From NCBI GenBank assembly GCA_022702705.1, contig CM040423.1, positions 40,445,392-40,509,391 of the forward strand: a stretch of 64,000 bases of DNA, in the 5' to 3' direction. Under the pieces are notes generated by a model that was given only the letters and a program-made list of their open reading frames with translations, had not been told where the DNA came from and made no database searches. How positions within the stretch are numbered: the first letter of the stretch is position 1; every line of letters starts with the position of its first letter. Below, piece after piece: positions 1 through 12,000 of this stretch. A program made the position numbers and the translations under genes. Origin of the DNA: Papilionanthe hookeriana x Papilionanthe teres. Lineage: Eukaryota; Streptophyta; Magnoliopsida; Asparagales; Orchidaceae.

Positions 1-649
1 GTCTTTTGCACTCTAGATTGCTCTTGATTGCACTACCGCGAAACTCCTGCAACAACCTGGGAATGTGCTTTGATGCCCTTGGTAACACGAACCGCTCCTG
101 GTAGAGTAATTGTTGTCCCCTCATCGCATATCTCAGATGACAATTCGGATCCTGTAGCAATTCTACTTTTATTTTCCCTAGCCCTTCATCTTGCTCGCTC
201 TCCCACCTCATGGCTCCTTAGTCTAGGACCAGAAATACTGATAGGGATATAAGTTGAGGTTTCTCCACCTTTCTAGATAGGGCATCTGTTGCTTTATTCT
301 CCAATCCTGACCGATGCTGAATTTCGAAATCATATCCCAGCTTGGATAGCCATCTTGTTTGCCCTTCAATCACCATCCTCTGCTCTAACAGATACTTCAA
401 GCTCCACCAATCTATCCTGACAATAAAATGTTGTCCCAATAATTAGGGTCGCCACTTCTGAATGGTCGAGACAACAACCATCAACTGGTGGTCGTACACT
501 TACTTGAGCCTCGCCCTAGTGGTGTACTAGGTTGAAGTTAGCAATTGGTTGTTGATCCTGCATGAGTACTGCTCTCACCCATAACCGTACTCTGACGCAT
601 CTGTCTCAACCACAAATGATCTACTGAAATCCAAAAGTGCTAATACTAC
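1..649 (-). pseudogene. Ty3/gypsy pol remnant: RNase H and start of integrase
   Basis: Minus strand. Translation shows an RNase H start (FVVETDAS, near 600-620), then LKYLLEQRM and TRWLSKLGYDFEIQHRSG with NKATDALSRK (218-439), the normal end of gypsy RNase H. Below 217 comes the linker to an integrase zinc-finger region (SKHIPRLLQEF). Several stops and frameshifts break the frame. This piece continues the RT at 5506-6441 across the inserted element at 650-5500, and the element runs off the left edge of the window. Confidence 0.85.
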
Positions 650-1555
650 TGTTGACCTCACTTTTGTCGAGGTTTAGTTTTCCTACTAGGATTTAGGGTT
701 CTAGCCTTAGGAGCTTCCCTGACGATCTTATATTCCTAGCAGTGGACCCACCTCGTTTTAGAACGTTCGAAGCCACTTCGTCACTCTTTTAGAGTCCCGA
801 ACGAAATTTTGTACCTCTAGCTCATAGCAGGTTGGAATTGACGTTAGGAGTCCAAATTGAGTTCTCATAGGATCACCGGACCTTAGGACAGCCTTGTGCA
901 CGTTTCTTGCACCACTGCGCACAAATTCTTCCTTTTGCGGCCTCGACGTCTTCAAGTTCTCCGCGACGGACCAGAATCAAAGTCAGAATGTCGGAACGAC
1001 CGACAGCAAGCTCGAAGTTCAAACGGGATCAGATTTGACGTACTTTCGACCCGATCGACGACGAGGTTATCCGAACGATCTCGAATCGCGAAACGGACTG
1101 CATCAATGCGATCCGGGACGTCGAATTTGTTAGGGAGGGACATATAATTTGCCATGTTTCCGAGAGCGAGTATACAACGCGAAATTCGGCACGTTTAACA
1201 AGATAAATTAATAAAATAAGATTTTCTTTTATTTTAAAATCCTTAAAACCTAAATCTAACTCGCGCCTCACGCACGGGAGCTCGCCTCTCCCTCCTGTTC
1301 GCGAGCCTGGCTTCGCCCTACCCGACCAACCCTCTCCCCCATTTGCTCCTCTCGCGCGACTTCGACCCAGGTCCCCACTACCTCGCCACTTCCCCTGGCT
1401 CTGCTCGCAGCAGGTGCTTTCGGCATTCCCTGCCGCCACTCCCGCCTCCTGTCGCCACTCCTTTCTACGACTTTTGTCGCCACTTCTCCCGCCTCCTTCC
1501 ACTCGAGCAGACTTCTCCAGGTAAGTATGCGTGGCCTCTTCTTCTTTGAGCTGGC

Positions 1556-1562
1556 TATATAA
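1556..1562 (+). promoter_or_regulatory. TATA box of LTR copy 1
   Basis: TATATAA followed by GCCTCTC, at the same offset (about 0.9 kb) from the element start as TATA motifs in the other two copies. It implies a U3 of about 0.9 kb and an R-U5 portion of about 3.9 kb. Confidence 0.6.
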
Positions 1563-4500
1563 GCCTCTCTTAAGGAGAGGGTTAAGGTTGGTTGATTTTC
1601 TCTTTGAGGGGAGGTGCTGTCATTTTCTCTCTTAAAGGGGTGGAGCTATGGCATGGCATTGGCTCCTTTCTTTTCTCTATTTGCTTGAAATGATAAAATG
1701 GGGCTCTTCACTCACTCTTGTTGTTATGAATTATAGAGGAGCCTCTTGATTCTTTTATATACATAAGTGGGGCTTGGCTTTTGCTCCTTGTAGCTCTGCT
1801 TTATCAAAAATGGCATGCTAGGAAGAAGTCTTAATTTAATTTGAAAAGTCTCACGTTTGTTCTCATGTTAAGTATATAATGACTCTATGCATTGCTATGT
1901 CGAATATATGGAGGTGTTTATTTTAGCCTCATGCTCAATTCAGTAGCCTGGATTCATTCTTGCATCGAGTTGGATTTTGAGGCTTTGTGAAACCTCAGTT
2001 TTGTTTGTCTTAGCCTCTACCCGAGAGCTTGTTTTTGATCTTATGGATGTCCCCTTGACACTTGAGTTGGGGGCCTGCTTTTGTTTCTGTTTTCTGCTGC
2101 CTAGCAGCTAGCCCATGACACTAGAGGGCTCGATTTTGTGCTCTTGCTGCTCCTGCAGCCGTCCCTTTCGCATTTGGGTTCGGGGCCTGTTTTGGTTTAT
2201 GTTTTCTGCCGCCTAGCAGCTAGCTTGTGGCATTTGGAGACTCGGTTGGCTTATCCCAGCTTCTACCCGAGAGCCTATTGTGATGTATAGTTGCTGCCCC
2301 TGTTTCAATGCTTTAAGAGATTTGTTTTGGCTTCGTTTAGGAGCTCGGGTGGCTCGATTTAATTCCCATTTGAGAATCTATTTTGATGACCTGGATTTAT
2401 TCTTATATTGGGTTTGATTTTTTTGGGCCTTGTGAGGCCTCGATTTTGCTTGTCTTAACCTCTACCCGAGAGCATATTTTATTTTGTATTAAGGTTGTCC
2501 CCCGTTTAAGAGCTTTGAAATATTTATTTTGAGCCTTGCTTGTGGCAAGCAGGATTTGGTTCTGTGTTGGGGCTGTTCTAGCTTGGAGCTGGACTGGTTT
2601 TCAGCCATATGATGGATTGTGTTTAGCTTTGTGTGGGTTCGGTTCCACTCCTGTATTGTCTCTTGCTTGGGCTTTGTGTTGAGCCGGCTGTAGCTTGATG
2701 TTGGTTCGTTCTAACCTCTATATGGTTCGGGTTCCCTTTATGTTGGGTTTGTGCTGTAATTATTGTTGGATTTGTATTTTAATAGTCGAGTGCCTTGAAT
2801 CACACAATGAGTTGAACTCGTATCTGCGGCACTTGAGACCGCAGTTTTAGCATTTGTATCGGAATTTTCTGTTGGCTTTACAAAGTTGTTTTCCCTAGTT
2901 GAGTCTAGCCTTTTCTAGCAAGTATTTGGAGTTTGGAGGAACCCCGAGCAATGGTCTAGAGTCTAGGGGCTTTGTCGATGATTTCACGTCCTTTTTTATT
3001 CTTTACGTTACTTGAGAGAAGGGGTTGTTTTCCCTAGTAGCCTAGTCTTCATCCTCTCCGAGAGTGTCGACGTTTCTTTAAGTCTTTTGTAGGTCATGTA
3101 AGGACGGTCGGGAGTCCAGCATGATTGACTTATTTTTTATTAGTGTTAGAAATTAGTTCACCTCTTTTACGGGGATTGTGTTAGGTGGACTGTCTTTCCC
3201 TCTTTCCTTTCCTTGTTTCCTCGTCCCTTGATTTTCTCCTTGCTTCTTGGTTCAATGTCCGCACCTACGGGAGACGTGTAGGTGTGCACATATAGCCCCT
3301 TGAGCTATATGCGAGCCATCGTGCTGCGTAAGTAGAGTGGTTAGGGCTAGGACGGCGACGATAATGCTTATGTGTGCTTAAAAAAGAGGGTTTAGAATAG
3401 TATCCCCTCTGCCAATGCGTAAAATCTCCATAGGAGTCGCGGCTTGGAACCGACGATATTATTCTCCAATTCTTGGCGAGATTGTTGCCACCAATATCCT
3501 TAAGTTGTTAGTAGTCCTAGTTCGATTAGGGTGGTTAGCCTGTAGACTATACTATTTTATAAAAAAAAATAATAAAAAAATACTTTTGCAACAAAATTAC
3601 TTTTCACCTATAAATTTTATACGCATGCAAACTAAAATGAATGAAAATTAGCAAAGGTCCACGGTTAATTACACGAGTCGAGGTTAGGACTGCCTCATGT
3701 AGGGTATCGGTCCGGTAGCTCTTGTCCAAGATTGGGAAGCACACGGTCCAGCTCCGGTTCTCCCCGCCACCATGCTTACGGTCCTTTTCAGATGCCTCGT
3801 GACTTTCTTACGCTTCGCTGTGAGTTTAGCGGGACATCTGTGAGTTACTTCTTCTTGTGTTGTTTTGTGGTTTTCGCTACGATTTTCCCGTGTTTGTTCG
3901 TGATTTTCTTCGAGGTTTTTCTAAGGGATTTCTTTGTCTTCTTTCTCGATTTTATTTGCTTCCTTTCTGGTTTCTTTTTCTTCTTTTCGCCTTTTTTTCT
4001 TTCGGATTTACTGTCGGGTTTTGCATCTCGCTTTTCCTGTACGTACGGTGAGTACTTCACTTACTTAGTCGGTTTCCTTACTACGTTCACTCTTGCTTTG
4101 TTTTGGTACTGACGTATTTCTTGCAGGAGATAAAAGTGATAATAATAAACAGGTAACAATAGACCGCGGGTAATCAATGCCTACGGTACACTTGTAGCAC
4201 TGTTATTTCTTTTATTTACTGCATTACATGTTTTACTTTTTAGCATACATACTGCATAGCGTAAGCATGCTTTACTTTTCTCCGTACTCGCTCTCGTTAG
4301 TATAAGCATGCTTTACTTGTTACGACAGCATATTCCTGCTAAGTAGTAGCATGTTTTACTTCCTCGTAGCTATACTCTCGCTCAGCAGTAAGCATGTTTA
4401 TCGCTTTAGCATAGCATATACTTGTTTTACTGCTTTCTTTTACTACTGCTCCTGTCACTGTAGCAAACACTCACGTTTGCAATAAAATAATAATTAAGAA

Positions 4501-4679
4501 CATAATAAAATGAAATAATTCCCCAACTTTAACAACTCACATATCTACTGTTAATAACTTAAACCTGCAATTGCAATCTTGCTATGACGTGGAGCACGGA
4601 GTACGATTTCGAGGGCAGCACGGTCATCTTCGACAGCAAAATGTGTCTACATCAAGAAATCATTCCTTAGTTTAAATAA

Positions 4680-4830
4680 CAAGCCATAGGACTTCGAGGT
4701 AGTCCGCCTAGTGCAACATAAATCCTCACTTGTTCTTTTAGCGCTTTACACGACGCTTGTCATACGATATAAGCTCTAACTCGCTTAGGATTCCGAGGTC
4801 GTCGTCTGATACGGCGTAAATCCTCCTACC
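4680..4830 (+). repeat. Paired direct-repeat module conserved in the LTR family (copy 1)
   Basis: Two similar blocks about 100 bp apart: AGGACTTCGAGGTAGTCCGC...CATAAATCCTC and AGGATTCCGAGGTCGTCG...CGTAAATCCTC. The same pair occurs in copy 3 (about 56950-57090) and, reversed, in copy 2 (about 42650-42785). The function is unknown. Confidence 0.6.
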
Positions 4831-5505
4831 TTCCAGGTTATTTGCATAATCAGGTGATTATGTAAATGTAATTCCTATAATTAATTGACAGGATTGAAAT
4901 TTAAATAAATTCATTTTCAAAATTTGAAGCCCAATATTAGGATAGTTTGGGAAGTCATCGAGGTTCTCCTCGAGATCCGTGACGTCCCCTATCTCTCTTT
5001 CCTTTGACTCTGGAAATAACTGTTCCACGTTGCGCCTATTGGATTTCCTACTATCATACTTCGTTGAAAACCCTACCATTTGAATTCATGAAGATAGAAA
5101 CTCTGATCTAAATTGAGAGTTCTCTCAGGTGACTTCGGTTATTTGAGAGGTAATTGACTATAGGGGCTTGCCTCTATAGGGAGCTTTATGAACTCAGGTA
5201 ATATAAACTCTATTTAATTCTTTTGTATTAAACAGGGGTATTTGTCGGTCCAAATAAAAGTTCACAGACCAGAATGAATGTCATGAATTTTGTAATTTAT
5301 TTGATCAAGCGATATTGTCAAGTAAAGTGTCTATTCTTCATAATAGATGTGTTATTTGCGATATTACGCTCGTTCATTCAAACTGCTAAATAAATGAGAA
5401 CATTCATTCTCATATTTTTAAAATTTAAAGTTTTACTTTCAAAACATACACATACATATTTACATTAAATTAAATCTTAAGCGCATTTCAGCGGCCGACA
5501 ACTAC

Positions 5506-6441
5506 TCAAGGCTTTCTTTAGATGTTTAAAGGCACGTGTTGCGGCTTCCCCCACTTGAAATCGTCTTTCTTCAGCTACTCCTCAAGTGTTCATGTTATCG
5601 TGTCATATCCCTTCACAATTTTTTAGTAGTATCCGGTGAGACTAGGAATCCCATCAACACCGTCAAGCTCCTAGGTAAAGGCGAGTCCATCATAGCCTCG
5701 ATCATGAACAGGTTTGCTGCTACGCCCACCCAGGTCACCATAGGCTCTAAATACATGTAGCCGTGCAAAGAAACATTTCCTCAGATTTGCGCACAACTAT
5801 TCTCTCTCAACTTCTCCAAGACTGTTCTCAGGAGCTCCACATGTTCCGTCTCAGTATGATTGTAGATGAGATTGTCATCAAAGAAGACCAGAACGAAATT
5901 CCTAAACTAAAAAACCCTATTCATGAGGAACTGAAATGTGGTCGGGACGTTGGTGAGGCCAAACGACATCACCAAGAATTCGAAATGTCCTTCATGCGAC
6001 ACACCAAGGACTTAAAATGTCCTTCATGTATCCTGAATGTGTCCCTTAAGATATATTTTGAGAAGATGATCACCCCATAAAACTTATCTAAAAACTCATC
6101 ACACAAGAATAGAAAACTTATTCAACATCGTCTCCTTGTTTAAAGTCAAGTGGTCCACGCAGAACCTCCAACAATCATTTTTTTCTCACCAACTGGACTG
6201 GCCTGGAGAACGGACTCACACTGGGTTTGATAATCCCCATCTCGAGCATCTCTCGATCAACTTTTCTATTCCATCCTTCAGAATCTGAGGATGCCAGTAT
6301 GATCTGCCACTGATAGGAGGGACCCCCTCCTCTAATGTAATAGCGTGCTTGTGCTCCCTCAGAGAAGAACCCATTTGGCAGCTGAAAGATGTCTATAAAT
6401 TGTTGTAAAAGCTGTCGAAGCCCTTTGGGAAACTCTGCCAA
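5506..6441 (-). pseudogene. Ty3/gypsy reverse transcriptase remnant
   Basis: Minus strand. The start shows LPNGFFSEG and MGIIKPSVSPFSRPVQLVRK (6175-6441), the fingers region of gypsy RT. The catalytic region reads VLVFFDDNLIYN near 5850-5895, keeping the DD pair. The thumb/connection ends AFKHLKKALS next to the insertion point at 5505. Stops and frameshifts are present. The FFDD form and overall order fit chromovirus-like elements. Confidence 0.87.
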
Positions 6442-8050
6442 CTTGGGATCTCAGATCTCCTCAATACTCTGCAACTCCACCAAATAACATATCATTGCTT
6501 TTCATATCGACTTGACCATGATTTTTAGCGAGACCATAGTTTTGCATAAGTCGTGTCTCCTCTCAGCATCACATTCCTACCCTCCACCTAAAACTATATC
6601 ATAAGGGATTTCTAATCCACCATCTCTCCAAGAGTGCAGTCACTTTGTCCCAAAATCATATATGTGGTTCTCAAGTTCAAGGGAAGAAAGTCCTCTACCA
6701 CCTGTAAGTCATGCAGTGTTAGAATAAACCCCTTACAAATTCCCCAACTTTTCTCCACCTTCTTTGTCCCCATCATGACATTGAAACTCCCTATAGCTAT
6801 CAGTTCCAACCCTAAACTGCTCCGCGACCTTATTTGAGATAAAGTTATGTGTGGCCCCACTACCCACTAGCACCACAATCAATTGTTTCTCGGTTTGTCC
6901 CCACTTTCATAGTGTGATTCGGAGTAAATCACACAATTGAATTGAAAGACAACTTTGCTACATCCAAGTAAAGATGCTCCTCTTCCTCCACTGCATCTTC
7001 CTCTGATTCCTCCCCGTCTTCTCCTCTTGAACTAACAGATATTGAAGGGCACACTCCTTGCGACGGTGGCCTGGAGCATACTCGTCAAATCGATAACATA
7101 ATCACTTTGCTCTATTATCATTGTACTTTCGCATCGGTGAGTTGCTTGAAATTGCCCCCGAGGCGAGTCCCGGTGTTCTCCTTAGGCATCTCTTTCTGTA
7201 ATAATACCGTTTGGGCCCTCGGTGTCACGATTGTTGAAGCACTCTTATAGAATCCTCCTGTGTTGCCCCATTACTGGGTCTTCTTCACTTGTTTATTGTC
7301 TTCTACCATCTCCCTCAATCCAAGCGGTCTCAATGGTCGGATGGTTGCTTGAATATTGAGCTTCAGACCTTTCAAAAAGTTCCTCTTTAATCCTGCTGCA
7401 GAAAGTCCCCTCAATCGCCCCGAAAAGAGCTCAAACCTCTCCCTACACTCTGTGACTGTCCCCTCGAGTCAAAGCATAGAATTGGTCGTGCAGGTTTCCT
7501 TAATGAATAGCTCGAAAATGCTCCAACACGCAATCCTTAAACTCCTCTCACGAATGTATCGAATACCTTGCCTCCATCCACTGAAAGACATCAGTACCTT
7601 TCCATCCAAGCATAATCCTGCCGCATGAGTTTCTCGTCAACCGTTAACCCATTAACTACAAAGTAGCACTCCATTCGATGCACCCACTTATGTGCATCTT
7701 ACCTTTGAAGATCGGCATTTTTAGTTTTCTGCCCTTGCAACTCCGCCCCAACTTCCTCTTCTTCCACTGTTTCCCCCCATGTGTCTAGGGTGAAACTCTC
7801 TCCTTCAATCATATCCATATCCCACTCTGGATTTCCTTCTTCCCTTTTGTGTTCTTCCGCGCCCCTTGCATCGTCCCTCCAATTTTCGGCCCAACCATCT
7901 CTATCGGGCACACTTCCCCTCCATTCGGAGTTCGCGGGGTGGGGGGGTTGTTCTTGATGGCAGATGATATACTCCTCATCCTGTCATTCGATCTCCTCCC
8001 CTTTTGATATGGCCAAGGATTCCCTGATCAACCCTTGATTAGGGTTTGCA
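6442..8050 (-). pseudogene. Ty3/gypsy gag, zinc knuckle and protease remnant
   Basis: Minus strand, several frames. Gag-like segments are seen at 7340-7640 (FQWMEARYSIHS, LYALTRG-like run) and an acidic stretch at 7699-7911. A zinc-knuckle remnant reads DEYAPGHRRKECAL near 7030-7090. The protease reads VVLVGSGATHNFIS near 6830-6885, where the family has DSGA, so the catalytic aspartate codon is changed to glycine. Multiple stops. Non-functional. Confidence 0.8.
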
Positions 8051-8207
8051 ACATGAGTGGTCGATATGGTCTGTGAGCTTCTTCATCATCTCTCGCATTT
8101 CTCATATGCTCTCAAATTCGTCCTCCATTCGGATCTCTATTGAAGAAAATTTGTCCTCAGTAGCGGCGAAACTATCTTCCATTCTCGATCTGATAACAAT
8201 TGGATCT

Positions 8208-8224
8208 TGCTCAGATACCAATTG
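8208..8224 (-). other. Primer-binding site of the gypsy element (tRNA-Met type)
   Basis: On the minus strand this reads TTGGTATCTGAGC, one base away from the common plant retrotransposon site complementary to initiator tRNA-Met (TGGTATCAGAGC). It lies directly upstream of gag and marks the end of the 5' LTR. Confidence 0.7.
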
Positions 8225-8700
8225 GATATGATCTGAAACTGAAATTAGCGAGCGAACAGAGACGAAATTGCAATAGATGGGAGGAAAAACTCAAAAATTA
8301 AAAGAAAACAAGCAAAATACAATGATAATTTACCGTTCGAGAGGTAAATCGTCTCTCCACAAATTCTAGACGGCGCTAGGAACACCACCAGAAGAAAAGA
8401 AAGATGCAGCCAACCAAAATATGCATGAAAAAAACAAACACCAAGTTAACAACCATAATAAAACCCTTATCACAACACTTCAAACTCCTCTAATTTATCA
8501 TCCTTTCATACGTGATTAACACCTTCTTGGACTCCACTTGTTCGCTAGAACTCCATGTCCCGCTCCCCGCCGAATCAAAAGTCCATGTCACGTTCAACTG
8601 CCTTGTTGCGTCGACTGGCCCTTAGAGGGCTGGGGTGGGCCAGACGAATGACGTCCGACCAGTCCCGCATGGACCGATTCCTGACTCGGCGTACCATATT
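8225..8700 (-). repeat. Probable 5' LTR of the gypsy element
   Basis: The segment between the primer-binding site and the AT-rich ACA intron sequence, by position the 5' LTR. The outer edge is approximate: the GC-rich part ends near 8695 (minus-strand TGGTACGCCGAGTC). The 3' LTR is outside the window, so the boundaries cannot be checked by self-comparison. Confidence 0.5.
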
Positions 8701-8944
8701 ACTGGTATAATTATTATTATATAGTTTCTAATATGCTTATGAGTAAATAAAATTCAACATTAACTAAAAGTTCATATTACAAAAAGTATTTCTTCACTAA
8801 TGATACCACATGGCGAATAGTTATATTTTTAGATCCACATAATACAAGAAATCTGTTGTTTTGACCGCAAGAAAAAAATAACTAAAACAAAACTAGAACT
8901 ACAATAGATAAAAGACCTACAAAGAATTAACCGATTAAACTCAC

Positions 8945-9022
8945 AATTTTACTTTCTCCCGTCAGGCTTGATTCATCAACCGCAAGGGAATGGCCGGAAA
9001 TTAAAATTCCATCGGCAGGAAC
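8945..9022 (-). CDS. ACA: ACA exon 10 (TGES motif), last exon in window
   Basis: 26 codons, VPADGILISGHSLAVDESS to TGESKI; acceptor TTCTCAG and a good donor GTGAGT at 8944-8939. The intact donor suggests splicing to a further exon, but none is found between 8944 and the gypsy element, nor anywhere to position 1. Confidence 0.93.
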
Positions 9023-12000
9023 CTGAGAAGCAAATATCAATTACAGTTAACTGTACCACAATAATGCAAGAGTAGTAGAACAAAAAACACAAACCTACCT
9101 GATCGCCAATCTTGAGAGGAACTAAATCACCAACAACGATATCAAATATCGAAATTTCAACCCTTCTACCACCTCTAATAACCTAAACAACAAGAATAAC
9201 AAATGATATACTTCTAAAAAATTCGCTTTAATAATCCTGGTAACAAATTTAAATAAAAGCATCTTAAAATTCATATATTACAAACCTCCAAATGTATGTT
9301 CCGTTTTTCTTCATTGAGGTTTTGGAATTGAAGAGATTGCTTGTAATCACTGATTGCTGAATGAAAAAAAAATAAAAATAAAAATTCATTAACCAATTAA
9401 AAGGTGGATTCGTTAGTTAAAATATCATTTACCAAAGCCAACAAACTAAGATATGAAGGGGATATTCTCAAACGTGGAACACAATGTTCTCAAATTTTAA
9501 TTGAAATCACTTCAGGTTTAAATCCAAATAGAAATTGAAAATTTTACAAAGAGAATAAAAACATACAATAATTCAAGCAAATTCACAACTCCACACAAAG
9601 TAAAATCCATGAAACCTCCTTAACTGTTTATAGAGGATATCAAATCTAAAATTAATTTGAGCTCAAAAAGAGTCAATATCATATCAGGCGGCCTACCATA
9701 GTCAGTTTTAAAAGATTTCATGCCGGTAAGATCATGGCCTATGTCCATTATCTGTGCGATTTTGCCGCAAACAAGCCACATAAAAATAATCATTAAAATC
9801 AGTCATCCACCAGGCGGTTCGCTACGAAATGACTATTAAATTATGGTCATATATGTAGCTTGTATGTTCATCAAAGGATCCACCGCCTCAGTTGTCAATT
9901 GTAGGGTATGTTTGATTGAGCACAAAGTAATACCGGAGTTAACCCAAAACATGACCGGACAACGAAATATTTTATTCCTAAAATTCAACAAGTTACAACG
10001 ACGAAACTTAACATAAATAATACCGACATGCAAAATATCAACTAGAAAGGATGACTCTATTGACCAAATAAAAAGAAAAGAAAGAAGAGAGATGCGAGAA
10101 AAAGGGGAGGGGGGAATAAAGAAAAGACAATATAATATAATATATTTAATTAAATGATTAATTACTTAATTAATTAGTGTATTATTGCTTATGAAAGACC
10201 GCTAAAGATAAAATTATTGTACCCCCTCCACTCTCCTCGTCAGTTACAAACAAAGGAACGAAAGGGAGGAAGGATTCATTCGCACTTTTTCATCCATATG
10301 TCGCTCCAAAGAAATTTCTTCGGCACTTCCACATTCGCATTGTCTCATTCCATGCCTCCCTCGTTCGTTCTATCTACTCGAAATTGCACAGCATCCCGAA
10401 GCCTCGCTTGTGAACAACCCATCGTCGTTTTCTTTCTTTGTTGTTTATTTCTTTTGTTCACATAAGAATTTCTTCATGTCGTCCCCGTCGTGTCTAAGCC
10501 GTAACTCCTCCACGCTAGTTATTTTTTAAAATTGGAGGGGTTTTTGTTTACAATCTAACCTTTCTTGTAGGTGCAATTTTGGGGCAATTTGACAAATTTT
10601 TGAAGAAAAAAAAACCCTCCATTCGAGAGTATAGTACCCATTAGGAGGGGGAAAATGCAAACTCGTTTGGAGAGTTATTTTTTAAAATCGGAGGTTCTTT
10701 GTTTACAACTTAAACCTTCATGCACGTACATAGAAGGCCCGTCACATCCTCTAAGATCGTGTGTTAAAAATTATTTTTGCTCCCAGTTGCATCTTTTGAG
10801 ACCGCGGGATGAAACTTATAATTTTGCCCCCAACCACAAGTGTCATGACACTGTACATCGATTCTTCTGAGATAGTTGGAAAGGTTTGCATTCTCCCTTC
10901 TCCCTTACGGGGTGTTAATGTTAGGAGGCTGCCCGACTTTCCAGTGATTGGGAATTGTAATTAATTTAAAATTTTAATATATTTGAGCTTATAAAATAAC
11001 AATAAATTTACCTTATTTAAATTCTAAAATGGTTTGGATTCGAGCTTTTAAAATTTAAACTCTTTGAGTTTTAAAATATCGGGGACCCGAGCTTTTAAAT
11101 ATTTAGGCTCTTAAGGTTTTCAAAATTCCAAGCTTTTAAAATATAATTTTTCAAAGCTTAAAAATATTAAAATTTAGATTTTAAATTTTAAAGTTGATGA
11201 TGTTGAAGATATTTCTAAAATTGAGTTCTTCAGAAAAGCTCCAAAAATTTAAAAATCACATCAAAATTTGATTTTTTTTTACTTAGGCTCTTAGGGGGCA
11301 AAAAATAATTCAAAAATGAAACTCTTTTGAAATTACAAACTTTCGACACCAAATTCGTAATACACATGCTAGTGAATAGAAGGCTATCTCTTTTTAAAGA
11401 TAAAATCATAGTACTCTTACAAATACTTTAGCTCTCAATGATTTAAAAATTAATATAAGTAATAAACATGCTAGTGAATAGAAGGCTTTCTTTTTAAAGA
11501 TAAAATCAAAGTACTCTTACAAATACTTTAGCTCTGAATAATTTAAAAATTAATATAAAATTCATGTTTATTTTCTAAGTGAAATGAAATATCTTGATGT
11601 TTGAGTCCACTCTTAAAACTTGCATGAGTATAACTTGAAATAATCTTGAGCAATATATGCTTTAAGGATCGATATAAAAAAATCAATTACACATATTTTC
11701 AAATGGCCATATGTGCTCCAACCAACATATAGAATGTTTAAGTACAAGATTCGAGAATTTGTGCAGGCTAATCTGATCGCCTTGTATATAAAGCGGGGTT
11801 GTAAGTCCCACCCTACTAGTCTGATTCTCCTCATCACAAATACTAGAGTTGACGAGTCTAGTAAATTTGATAAAAATACAAATCCTAGAGATAATAGTTT
11901 ACAAGTCCAAATCACCTAGTCTAATCCTCCTTATAAGGATTAGAGTCAAGGATTAGAGTCGAGAATGTTGTGCAGCCTAATCTGATCATATTGTCTATAG

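Larger units (their letters stand above)
645..5505 (+). mobile_element. LTR-like element copy 1 (solo LTR?), 4,851 bp with TSD ACTAC
   Basis: Begins TGTTGACCTCACTTTTGTCG at 650, ends GCGGCCGACA at 5500, and is flanked by ACTAC at 645-649 and 5501-5505. It interrupts the gypsy pol between RT and RNase H; removing it restores RT-RNase H order. A TATA box (TATATAA, 1556-1562) sits about 0.9 kb inside, then CAG|GTAAGT just upstream (1517-1525). No gag, pol or internal LTR pair is seen; open frames such as 3732-4112 are low-complexity. It shares ends and ordered internal modules with 41941-47248 and 52917-57863. Best reading: a solo LTR of a very long-LTR family; a short non-autonomous element is the alternative. 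Confidence 0.82.

Noticed and set aside
3732..4112. 126-codon open frame rich in Phe/Leu/Ser in LTR copy 1
   Set aside because: Lies in a pyrimidine-rich stretch of a non-coding LTR. Composition mirrors the DNA bias and the frame is not preserved in copies 2 and 3.
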